From a virus, in IMG/VR virus record IMGVR_UViG_3300027976_000125, positions 1 through 31,912 of that record: a stretch of 31,912 nucleotides of DNA, one strand, 5' to 3'. The position numbers and the translations under genes are program-made. This document shows positions 7,061 through 13,722 of the stretch, one piece after another. How positions within the stretch are numbered: position 1 is the stretch's first letter; the number at the start of each line of letters is the position of its first letter. The notes under the pieces were generated by a model, which worked only from the letters and a program-made list of their open reading frames with translations, was not told the DNA's origin and made no database searches.

Positions 7061-8737
7061 TTATTGTTGCGGCGGTAGTGTTTCTGCACCACCTAAATCT
7101 TCTGGAGGTATTTCTTCTGCTTGACTTAAATCTTCAGTATCTATATCCATTCCGCCTGCTGTAATGCCTGCACCACGCAGTTCAGCGGCTGCTGGTACTT
7201 GTTTAGCAGATAGACCATTTTCTTCTTTCCACATTTCCTCGTTCTCAGCCATTTCTTCTAATGAAAGACCTAAGAATCGTTTTAATGCAAACCGTTTGCT
7301 AATAAAAGGAACTGCAATAACTGCGCTATAACTAGAAATTCTTGCAGTATCCATTTCTGTTTGACGGTATGAAGCAAAGTTTTGTGGTGGATTAAATTGT
7401 AATTCAAATATATTAGGATCAAAGTTAATGCCTTTATGCATTAAGTAATCTTTAAATTCAATATCAAAATTCTCGTTTAAGAGACTTTGGAGACGCTCGC
7501 AGTACTTGTTGAATCGTAATTCTTGAATGTATGCTGTTCCAACTCTACCATCATTGAACGAAGATCCTCCGTCGTCAGGCCCGGTCGGAAGATAACTGCT
7601 AGGTATGCGTAGAGCACGAAACAACTTATTAGTAAAATATCTAAGATCATCAATTTCTCCTAAGTTAGTACCGCCTGGAAGAACTTCAACTTTAGAACCC
7701 CTACCTTCAGAAGTTTGTGGGAAAAAGTAATCTTCGTTGATACTTAACGGATTGTAACTAGCATCTACAACGCTTTGTCCTCCTCCAGTTACACTTGGGA
7801 TGCGTCGTTGATTTACTTCGTTTTTCACACGCTCAACAAATCCCATTGCCAAGTGACTTGGCATATTACCTACATCAATATAAAACACTCTACGCTCTGG
7901 CGCACGTTGTATACGATAGATAATAATAGCGTCTTCAAGCAGTTCTTTCTGCTTGTAAACTTTAAAAATGCTTTCTAATAGACTATTTCCAAACGGAAAA
8001 TTATTGTCCATTCCCTCGCTCATTGACAAATGTACCACATGTTCTGCATCAATTGCCCATTGATTTTGATTTACACCAAATCTATTTCCAGTATTGGTAG
8101 GACTAGATCCTACCATATTTTTATTACCGCCGCCACTGTACGCAGTAGGAGTAGTAGCATTTGTAGCGTTAGCATTGATCTGAGTTGAGCTTAGATTCAT
8201 AAAGTTCGGATTAATATCACGAACAACATATTGTTCAGGCTTTTTACCTTCGCTTTCGTTGACAATAATTTTATCAACTTTGCTAGGATCTACATGCATC
8301 CATGCTCGTGTTTCCGGGTCACGAATAAAAAAACAATCTCCGTATTTAAATGCACTACGTACAATTTTAAAAATTCTTTTTTGAAACTTGTTTAATCGAG
8401 TCCATTGCTGCAATGATCGTTTAATAATTTTAACTTCTGTAGGAGTTGCCTGTTCTTTAAAGAAGATGTTAAATGGTGTAGAATTTTCGTCGTTAGTTTG
8501 AGAACAAAATTCTGCAAGAATATCTAGCGCAGCATTAACTTCGCTATCCATATCCATAGTATCGTATTGATTATATCTTTCAATACGATTTGGATGTCCT
8601 GAATAGACATCCGGCAAGTATGAACTATAATTTGCTTTGCTTCCGGTAGGTCCGTATGCGGAGTCTGCACCGCTAATTGGACTTTTTGTGCCAGAAGCAT
8701 TAACTGTAACGGGGGTGAAGTACTTTTTCCAAGACAT
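7061..8737 (-). CDS. 20: Portal vertex protein gp20
   Basis: The dodecameric portal at the head vertex, the DNA gate and the nucleus for prohead assembly. At 558 aa it is close to T4 gp20 (524 aa). Family signatures are YNQYDTMDMDSEVNAALDILAEFCSQ (about 56-81), ARAWMHVDP/VDKIIV-type segments around 150, the stretch AIIIYRIQRAPERRVFYIDVGNMP (about 269-292), LPGGTNLGEIDDLRYFTNKLFRALRIPSSYL (about 354-384) and a C-terminal ISSYSAVIAVPFISKRFALKRFLGL. These are the regions commonly used to identify T4-like portals. The last ~50 residues are acidic and Pro/Gly-rich. The start lies 3 bases after the stop of the tape-measure gene with no clear Shine-Dalgarno, so translation is probably coupled. Confidence 0.97.
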   Translation of the reverse strand: MSWKKYFTPVTVNASGTKSPISGADSAYGPTGSKANYSSYLPDVYSGHPNRIERYNQYDTMDMDSEVNAALDILAEFCSQTNDENSTPFNIFFKEQATPTEVKIIKRSLQQWTRLNKFQKRIFKIVRSAFKYGDCFFIRDPETRAWMHVDPSKVDKIIVNESEGKKPEQYVVRDINPNFMNLSSTQINANATNATTPTAYSGGGNKNMVGSSPTNTGNRFGVNQNQWAIDAEHVVHLSMSEGMDNNFPFGNSLLESIFKVYKQKELLEDAIIIYRIQRAPERRVFYIDVGNMPSHLAMGFVERVKNEVNQRRIPSVTGGGQSVVDASYNPLSINEDYFFPQTSEGRGSKVEVLPGGTNLGEIDDLRYFTNKLFRALRIPSSYLPTGPDDGGSSFNDGRVGTAYIQELRFNKYCERLQSLLNENFDIEFKDYLMHKGINFDPNIFELQFNPPQNFASYRQTEMDTARISSYSAVIAVPFISKRFALKRFLGLSLEEMAENEEMWKEENGLSAKQVPAAAELRGAGITAGGMDIDTEDLSQAEEIPPEDLGGAETLPPQQ

Positions 8738-8740
8738 AAT

Positions 8741-10891
8741 TTAGACCGGATATAAATTTCCGGATAATCCTCTTAATGCATCAATGCTTCTGCGTCCTGT
8801 GTCTGCGGTGTCACGAACGTAAGATAACATTTCTGCTGTTTGCTTATTTAACGTTTGTAGTTCGCTAAGTAAATTTTTACCTACAACATCAGGTTCGTTA
8901 TTTTCTTTCGGTGCAAATAATTCTGCCAAAGAATTTTCAAACTTTTCAAAAGGATTTGCCTGTTGTGATTTCATTGTCTTTTGCATTTCTGCTACTAGAC
9001 CTGCTATATCTGGCTGCTGGAAATTTGTAGCACTAGGCATAGACATGTCTAATTGTACAGGAATAGTTCTACCATCTGGTAAAGGAACTACTGCTTCTGT
9101 ACCGTGTAGTATTGCATCAAATCCAGATCTTGGACCGCTTAACACCGCTCCGTTTGCCGCAGCCGGTGCTTGATTAGGTTGCATAACAGTAGGGTCTTCT
9201 TGTGCTGCTTTACCAAATATACTAAATTTATCCCACACTGCTTGGAATACTTTTGATAAAATATCAGTAAGCCCGTCAGTAAGATCTTTAATTGCCTTGT
9301 CTCGAGTTGCAGGATTGATAAAACTTTTAATCCAATCTGTAATTTTTCTTAGTCCTGCTTCTACCTCAGGCAAAACTTTACCGGACATTCCTTTAAAGTC
9401 TTGTACTAAATCATTTGCAAACTTTGTTAAATCTTTAATAACAGGAAGCAATGCCATATAGACATCTCTTCCGAGATCTCTCATTGCTTTTTCTGATTCT
9501 GCTGCCGCGGCTGCTTCAGTTTTAGCACGGTCTTGTGCTTTTGTAACGTCGTTTTGCAGTTTTATTAAATCTTCTTGCGATTTTGCACCTTGCTTCAATG
9601 CTCTATTATAGTTTGCCTGTGCAGTCATAATGGCTTCAGCAGTTGGTCCACTCATCATACTCATTGCACTAACTAATGTAGTTCCAAACTGTTTAATGTC
9701 TTTAAAAGATCCTGCCATAGCAGCAGCGCCTGAACGATTAACATCGTCTATTGTTTTACCGCTATTTTGTATGTCAGATGCTATTCGATCTATACCTTGA
9801 GCAGCATTGCCCATTGTTGCTCTAAATGTTTGCGATGCGTCTGTCATATCTGGCAAATTCATTAACTTTGCTTGCAAACTTTGTACTGCACCTTTGCCGC
9901 CTACTGCCAGTGCTTGCGATAGGCCTGCCATTGCTTTCTTACGACCATCTTCATCTAATGTCTGCAGGTATGCTTCAAACGCTGCATTTTGTTGGGCTTC
10001 TTGTAGGGCTTTTTCTTGTTCTTCTCTACTCTTACCAGTTATAGTAGCCAACATGTCGAGTTGTTTCATGTAGGATCCTGCTGCCTCTGATAACCCTTTA
10101 GTATTACGCATTTCGTCTGCTGTCCGTCCGCCAGTCATTTTAATGTAGTTGGCTAATCCGTTTGCAGTTTCTTCTGCCGATAATCCTAGTGCTCTCAATT
10201 GTTCTCCCATAGGAGAATTTCTTAAATCTTTTGCTAATCTTACGAAATTCTTTGAACCGTCTTCTGCTCCTGCACCCATACTAGCCAATGCAACAGAATT
10301 GTTTGATAAAACAGTTCCAAATTGTTCAAGTGTAAGTCCTAGCGATAATGCTTCAACTCTAATAGTAGTCAGTGAGCCACCAAAGTTAACACCTGCTTTA
10401 GTAAGTTGTCTGTAGGTTTCTAATTCTGCTTCCTGTAACTGCAATAACTTTTGAAATGCGCCTGCAACTAGACCAATACCAAGTGGCAAATCTTTAAACG
10501 CACCTGCTAGATCGCTGGCAGCACCTGCTCCGTCAACTAATGAACCGGCTAAGTTTGTTAGATTACCTGCTGTTTTAAATGCACTGGCTGCAACATCTCC
10601 TACAACAGTTCCTAAAAATTGTGCTCCTTTACCAAGACCGTAGAACAAAGGATTAAGTTTAAGTAAGGAGCCTGCACTTAATGATGAGTTCTTACCCAGG
10701 GCAGTAACTGCTTGTTCTGCTTGTTCAACTGCTCTAGCATCCATTCCTGCCTTTTCAGCAAGTTTGGCCAACTTCTTCATTTCTTTAACGGAACCAGCAG
10801 ATGCTAGCAGCAAAGCCTTTAGGGTTGTTTCCGTAGCCGCATTGTTTAATTCGACTTCGTTGTCACCTATTCTACCAGTTACGTCTGCCAT
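8741..10891 (-). CDS. Tail tape-measure-like protein (716 aa)
   Basis: A long Ala/Leu/Lys-rich, mostly helical protein. Residues about 75-155 are hydrophobic and Gly/Ala-rich (for example GIGLVAGAFQKLL), and a middle section (about 160-300) has the LGLTLEQFGTVL and RALGLSAEETANGLANYI pattern typical of tape-measure proteins. Near residues 585-615 it carries GFDAILHGTEAVVPLPDGR, a motif shared by many phage tape-measure C-termini. At about 1.5 angstrom per residue, 716 aa would span roughly 107 nm, in range for a myovirus tail. T4 uses gp29 (590 aa), but no direct gp29 similarity is claimed. It is the first gene of the minus-strand head operon and sits beside gp26 on the opposite strand. An unrelated virion helical protein is the alternative. 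Confidence 0.78.
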   Translation of the reverse strand: MADVTGRIGDNEVELNNAATETTLKALLLASAGSVKEMKKLAKLAEKAGMDARAVEQAEQAVTALGKNSSLSAGSLLKLNPLFYGLGKGAQFLGTVVGDVAASAFKTAGNLTNLAGSLVDGAGAASDLAGAFKDLPLGIGLVAGAFQKLLQLQEAELETYRQLTKAGVNFGGSLTTIRVEALSLGLTLEQFGTVLSNNSVALASMGAGAEDGSKNFVRLAKDLRNSPMGEQLRALGLSAEETANGLANYIKMTGGRTADEMRNTKGLSEAAGSYMKQLDMLATITGKSREEQEKALQEAQQNAAFEAYLQTLDEDGRKKAMAGLSQALAVGGKGAVQSLQAKLMNLPDMTDASQTFRATMGNAAQGIDRIASDIQNSGKTIDDVNRSGAAAMAGSFKDIKQFGTTLVSAMSMMSGPTAEAIMTAQANYNRALKQGAKSQEDLIKLQNDVTKAQDRAKTEAAAAAESEKAMRDLGRDVYMALLPVIKDLTKFANDLVQDFKGMSGKVLPEVEAGLRKITDWIKSFINPATRDKAIKDLTDGLTDILSKVFQAVWDKFSIFGKAAQEDPTVMQPNQAPAAANGAVLSGPRSGFDAILHGTEAVVPLPDGRTIPVQLDMSMPSATNFQQPDIAGLVAEMQKTMKSQQANPFEKFENSLAELFAPKENNEPDVVGKNLLSELQTLNKQTAEMLSYVRDTADTGRRSIDALRGLSGNLYPV

Positions 10892-10917
10892 AGTTAAAAT
10901 CCCAAGTTCTATGCGTA

Positions 10918-10925
10918 TATAAATA
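10918..10925 (+). promoter_or_regulatory. Late promoter TATAAATA for gp26
   Basis: An exact match to the T4 late promoter consensus TATAAATA, 42 bases before the gp26 ATG. The leader carries a perfect hairpin and a GGAGA ribosome site (10955-10959). It faces a minus-strand late promoter at 10947-10954. Confidence 0.8.
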
Positions 10926-10929
10926 ATAC

Positions 10930-10946
10930 ACTGAGTTATACTCAGT
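10930..10946. repeat. Perfect dyad ACTGAGT-TAT-ACTCAGT between opposing late promoters
   Basis: Inverted repeat with 7-bp arms (10930-10936 and 10940-10946) and a 3-base centre. It lies exactly between the plus-strand promoter (10918-10925) and the minus-strand one (10947-10954), covering both predicted transcript starts. It could act as an operator-like dyad or as a 5'-end hairpin on both messages. Confidence 0.75.
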
Positions 10947-10954
10947 TATTTATC
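10947..10954 (-). promoter_or_regulatory. Putative late promoter GATAAATA for the tape-measure/head operon
   Basis: The minus strand reads GATAAATA, matching NATAAATA, 55 bases before the ATG of the tape-measure gene at 10891. It is the only good late promoter motif ahead of the tape-measure-gp20 pair. Confidence 0.65.
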
Positions 10955-10967
10955 GGAGAATATAAAC

Positions 10968-11834
10968 ATGGTTCCACAGCAGACTAATAGTCAAAACCCA
11001 TTAATGAATCTTATGAGACAACCTAAGATTTACATTCGCTTACCTAGCGGAGGACAATATTGGGATGCCGGATCTATTGATGTTTCTGAAAATGGAGAGT
11101 TTCCTGTATTTTCAATGACTGCGCAAGACGAACTTGCACTGAAAATTCCAGATGCATTAATGAATGGACAGGCAGTTGTGGATGTTATTCAGCACTGTAT
11201 GCCTAATATTAAAAATGCATGGGCATGTCCTAACTTGGATTTAGATGTTATCTTAATTGCTATTCGTATTGCTACATATGGCGAAAAGATGAATGTACCG
11301 TTAGTGATTAAAGAGTTTGAAGCAGATTATTCTTTAGATTTACGAGTGTTATTAGATCAATTAAATGCTCAAATTACTTGGGATCCCGTTGTGCCTATCA
11401 ATGATGATCTTACACTTTATGTAAAGCCTATTAACTATCGTGTAATGAGTGCTAGTGCTGTACAGACTTTTGAAACACAGAAATTAATTCAACTTGCTGC
11501 TGACGATAGTATTCCTGATGATCAAAAGTTAGAAACATTTAAAAACAGTTTTGCTAAATTAAATCAATTGACTGTGGGAATTATCAATAATTCTGTTTAC
11601 CAAGTAGATTCTGCTGCCGGCCAAGTTACTAATCAACAACACATTCAAGAGTTTATGAACAATGTTGACAAGGCTACCTTCAGTAAAGTAAAAGACCATA
11701 TTGATGCCTTGAGAGAAATCAACACTATTAAACCATTGACTATACCTGTTAACGATGAAATTCGAGCACAAGGTGTTGACACAGACACTATTGAATATCC
11801 AATCAGTTTCGATCCTTCAAATTTTTTCGAATAA
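10968..11834 (+). CDS. 26: gp26 baseplate/tail assembly protein, 0-frame product (288 aa)
   Basis: A member of the T4 gp26 'base plate protein' family. Characteristic stretches are QPKIYIRLPSGGQYW (about 18-32), FSMTAQDELALKIPDALMNGQAVVDVIQHCMPNIKNAW (about 48-85) and DLDVILIAIRIATYGEKM (about 90-107). In T4, gp26 is needed for hub assembly and lies just before gene 51. The gene has an exact late promoter (TATAAATA) and a GGAGA Shine-Dalgarno 8 bases from ATG. The last codons, TCA AAT TTT TTC GAA TAA, contain slippery heptamers followed by a strong stem-loop. A part of the ribosomes should therefore shift to -1 and make a product of about 363 aa that adds the downstream frame. It is divergent from the tape-measure gene. 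Confidence 0.88.
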   Translation: MVPQQTNSQNPLMNLMRQPKIYIRLPSGGQYWDAGSIDVSENGEFPVFSMTAQDELALKIPDALMNGQAVVDVIQHCMPNIKNAWACPNLDLDVILIAIRIATYGEKMNVPLVIKEFEADYSLDLRVLLDQLNAQITWDPVVPINDDLTLYVKPINYRVMSASAVQTFETQKLIQLAADDSIPDDQKLETFKNSFAKLNQLTVGIINNSVYQVDSAAGQVTNQQHIQEFMNNVDKATFSKVKDHIDALREINTIKPLTIPVNDEIRAQGVDTDTIEYPISFDPSNFFE

Positions 11835-11905
11835 GGCTTTTGTCTCTCAGTTTGGAAGAGATTGACGAACTGAGTAGGAAAATGGAAAAAGAGACAAAAG
11901 CCTTA
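11819..11905 (+). promoter_or_regulatory. Programmed -1 ribosomal frameshift signal at the end of gp26
   Basis: Two overlapping slippery heptamers in the gp26 frame, A-AAT-TTT (11819-11825) and T-TTT-TTC (11822-11828), both fit X-XXY-YYZ. Three bases later a perfect 15-bp stem begins: TAAGGCTTTTGTCTC (11832-11846) pairs with GAGACAAAAGCCTTA (11891-11905). Inside it a second perfect stem TCAGTT/AACTGA (11847-11852 with 11868-11873) stacks directly. After a -1 shift the reading frame runs CGA ATA AGG CTT TTG with no stop, straight into the 72-codon ORF. The spacer of 3 bases is shorter than the usual 5-9, but a few base pairs can fray. The mechanism is inferred; the sequence elements are seen directly. 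Confidence 0.88.
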
Positions 11906-12058
11906 AAAGACAATCTATTCAGGCTTTGTTGGTATATGAGGGGCGGTATGACTATATCCGAAGCATACAATCTAGCACCTGATGATTTAGAAGTCCTTAA
12001 CATCATCATTAAGGACAATATGGAAACTACTAAGAAAAGCGGATTGCCGTTCTTTTAA
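11840..12058 (+). CDS. C-terminal frameshift extension of gp26 (gp51/gp28-like position, 72 aa)
   Basis: The reading frame is open from 11828 in the -1 frame of gp26. As a free-standing gene it would have only a TTG start, buried in a stable stem and without a Shine-Dalgarno, so expression as a gp26 fusion is more likely. The N-terminal half is charged and helical (LEEIDELSRKMEKETKAL). The C-terminal half (RLCWYMRGGMTISEAYNLAP...KKSGLPFF) has the pattern of the downstream piece of tail-assembly chaperones and resembles small ORFs following gp26 in marine T4-like phages. T4 has gene 51 (hub assembly catalyst) at this place, but with 249 aa. Its stop codon shares TTAA with the stop of the convergent minus-strand gene. 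Confidence 0.8.
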   Translation: MSLSLEEIDELSRKMEKETKALKDNLFRLCWYMRGGMTISEAYNLAPDDLEVLNIIIKDNMETTKKSGLPFF

Positions 12059-12570
12059 ACTGCTTTGCCGCCACGCACTACTTTAGGCTTTGCTGCCGGC
12101 GTTCCGGGAGGAGCCATTTTACTAACAGTCTTCTTAACTGGTGCTGCTTGATTTGTAATACCTAAGTCTTGTGCAAGGATAGCAAGAATTCTTTGCTTGC
12201 TTTTTTTATCTAATTTGGCAACTAAATCTTTTGTTTGTCTATAATTTGAAACTGCTGCAAGTTGTTGTGTAGATTGTCCCATTGCTGGGTTAACTTTATT
12301 TGTTGCAGTAGTTGGGTTACCTGCTACTGCTGATTTGCCTGCATTATAACCCTGCTTTGCTGCCTTGCCCATACCAGCAATACCACCTGCTACTGCGCCA
12401 GCACCTTTGGCAACACCGCCTACTACTCCAGGAACACCCATTGCAGCACCTTTGGCTACCTGACCTATGCCTTTGGCAACTCCTTTGATACCTGCTTTAG
12501 CAGCATCCCATCCAGGACCTTCATTTAATTCTCGAATAGCAGATTCGGATAATATTTGATCTATACGCAT
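12055..12570 (-). CDS. Glycine/alanine-rich protein with GxxxG-like region (171 aa), unknown
   Basis: The chosen start is the ATG at 12570 (MRIDQILSESAIRELNEGPGW), because AAGGA lies 10 bases upstream of it; a longer reading from 12597 (MFAIKETNI...) would put that site inside the gene. Residues about 20-85 are a Gly/Ala/Val/Lys stretch with repeated GVAKG, GAAMG and GGVAKGAG units, a glycine-zipper-like pattern able to pack helices or enter membranes. The C-terminal part has a helical segment (KLDKKSKQRILAILAQDLG) and a Pro/Lys-rich basic end. It has a good late promoter (12601-12608), so it is a late, perhaps virion, protein; an ejected or membrane-interacting protein is possible. No family is recognised with confidence. 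It is convergent with the gp26 extension. Confidence 0.72.
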   Translation of the reverse strand: MRIDQILSESAIRELNEGPGWDAAKAGIKGVAKGIGQVAKGAAMGVPGVVGGVAKGAGAVAGGIAGMGKAAKQGYNAGKSAVAGNPTTATNKVNPAMGQSTQQLAAVSNYRQTKDLVAKLDKKSKQRILAILAQDLGITNQAAPVKKTVSKMAPPGTPAAKPKVVRGGKAV

Positions 12571-12600
12571 GATGTTTGTTTCCTTAATAGCGAACATGAT

Positions 12601-12608
12601 TATTTATA
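12601..12608 (-). promoter_or_regulatory. Late promoter TATAAATA for the glycine-rich gene
   Basis: An exact TATAAATA on the minus strand, 30 bases before the ATG at 12570, leaving room for the AAGGA ribosome site. It lies immediately downstream (minus sense) of the hairpin at 12615-12633. Confidence 0.78.
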
Positions 12609-12614
12609 TTAATA

Positions 12615-13090
12615 AGATGTACTGCGTACATCTGTTCTTTGCTATCGCTCGAACTGTTATAAATGAAGTAATAATGATATGCGAAGCACTTAAACTATTA
12701 TCTAGATTAAGTGGTCACACTTCGCCCGCACAGGGCAAAGAAAAAAATCTGCATTATCTGAGTAGCGCAGCCACATAGTGTTAAAACTACAAAGTATTTC
12801 TACTTAACACAGGCGGTTGTCCGATACCTGCTCGTCTTGTCTTATTACAACGGCATGTTATGCATTAAACACTATCTTATTGCACAACACTGTAGGCGTT
12901 TGTTAAACCCTACATCTTTTTGCCTATTCAATTCTCTTCAAACAACTAAATCGCAGGTCTTGATTAGCGATCTTCATCCTTTCGGGTAGTAGTTGAGTAC
13001 TCTTAGCGGCGAGAGTTTTCCATCCCTGCGATTCGTAATCCAGGTTTAGGGCGTCCGATATTTGCCGACGCTTGCTTGTTACCGCTTAAG
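12615..13090 (-). ncRNA. Non-coding, hairpin-rich region: candidate large structured RNA (strand uncertain)
   Basis: About 480 bases hold no convincing gene but many perfect stems. Seen directly: AGATGTAC/GTACATCT (12615-12633). GCGAAG-CACTTAA with TTAAGTG and CTTCGC (12681-12725). GTGTT/AACAC enclosing AAGTA/TACTT (12778-12810). CAGG-CGG/CCG-CCTG (12810-12830). GCAT/ATGC (12853-12863). TGTAGG-GTTT/AAAC-CCTACA with one bulge (12891-12914). AATCGCAGG/CCTGCGATT closing an 85-base domain (12949-13033) with ACTCT/AGAGT inside. GCGTC/GACGC near 13051-13071. On the minus strand the AAGTA stem is capped by a GAAA tetraloop and the neighbours are transcribed that way, so minus is favoured. On the plus strand the stem at 12891-12914 is followed by TCTTTTT, terminator-like. 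I could not match it to tmRNA, RNase P RNA, a group I intron or a tRNA by eye. Confidence 0.6.
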
Positions 13091-13095
13091 GTGCC

Positions 13096-13524
13096 TTAAA
13101 TTTTAGATTTTATGTGAGAGCCATGGACACGGACTTGTATATGTCCGTTATAGTATTCGTCGGATTCTAATACTTTGCGCTCGAATTGTTCTCGAGCCTC
13201 AATGTAAGATGTTTCTGATTTTGATTTACAGTAATAGAGGATTTCTCTAGTGAATTTATCTGTGCCTAATGCTACAACGTCTGTTGTTAGATTAGGACTC
13301 GAGCCATAATATGTTTGCCAGTCTGATTCAATTTTGCCTCGAATCTTTTTTTTCTTCTTTGTGCCGTTCTTTAACTTTACAGTCTTGTAGGTCGTTTTAC
13401 TAAATTTTGCTAATTTCTTACCAATATACTTACGCCCGGTAATTGTGTTAGAGATAAGATATACAAATCCAACACAATCTTCGGGCAATTCATTAATTAT
13501 ACTGCCTTGATAAGTCCAAGTCAA
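13096..13524 (-). CDS. GIY-YIG-like nuclease-domain protein (142 aa)
   Basis: The N-terminal part carries GFVYLISNTITGRKYIGKK (about residues 18-36), the two-part signature of GIY-YIG nucleases with YLI in place of GIY and KYIG for YIG. The usual later elements follow: ESDWQTYYGSS (about 66-76) and a conserved Glu-containing helix (TSYIEAREQFERKVLE, about 105-120). A basic Lys-rich loop (about 47-62) may contact DNA. Small proteins like this are common in T4-like phages as free-standing homing endonucleases or domesticated nucleases. The start is TTG, directly after the TAA of the preceding gene and in the same frame, with AAGG 11 bases upstream. It borders the structured non-coding region. 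Whether it is an active homing enzyme cannot be told. Confidence 0.8.
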   Translation of the reverse strand: MTWTYQGSIINELPEDCVGFVYLISNTITGRKYIGKKLAKFSKTTYKTVKLKNGTKKKKKIRGKIESDWQTYYGSSPNLTTDVVALGTDKFTREILYYCKSKSETSYIEAREQFERKVLESDEYYNGHIQVRVHGSHIKSKI

Positions 13525-13722
13525 TTACTGTGCAGCCTTTTTTGCTTCAACACGAGCATTCTTTTCTGCTGTGATTTCGTTGCGACGTGCCTTGACAGCC
13601 TTGCTCATTTCTGCAAGTGCTTTACGAGCACGAGTTCCTGCTGCCGCATTACCTGCAGCAAATTTTGCATCTTCTGCCATGTATGCATCAAACGCTGATT
13701 GAAGTTCATTTTGTGTACTCAT
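13525..13722 (-). CDS. Small basic Ala/Lys-rich protein (65 aa)
   Basis: MSTQNELQSAFDAYMAEDAKF opens a helical N-terminus; the second half (TRARKALAEMSKAVKARRNE and the KKAAQ end) is Arg/Lys/Ala-rich and reminiscent of histone-H1-like tails. Similar short proteins occur near recombination genes in marine T4-like phages. DNA or RNA binding is the plausible activity, without direct proof. Its ATG overlaps the TGA of the upstream 96-aa gene (ATGA), and its TAA is followed in frame by the TTG of the GIY-YIG gene, so the three are one translational chain. No Cys, no membrane segment. Confidence 0.75.
   Translation of the reverse strand: MSTQNELQSAFDAYMAEDAKFAAGNAAAGTRARKALAEMSKAVKARRNEITAEKNARVEAKKAAQ

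Noticed and set aside
12571-12597. Longer start for the glycine-rich gene (MFAIKETNI...)
   Set aside because: The AAGGA ribosome site lies inside this extension and correctly precedes the ATG at 12570.
12640-12665. tRNA T-arm-like GTTCGAGC on the minus strand
   Set aside because: No flanking 5-bp T stem, anticodon arm or acceptor stem could be built around it; no tRNA found in the window.
12569-12778. 69-codon plus-strand frame entering the non-coding region
   Set aside because: It crosses the late promoter and several hairpins, has no ribosome site and no recognisable protein pattern.
12961-13000. Hammerhead-ribozyme-like GAAA near a possible stem in the non-coding region
   Set aside because: The required CUGANGA core and cleavage-site arrangement are absent on both strands.
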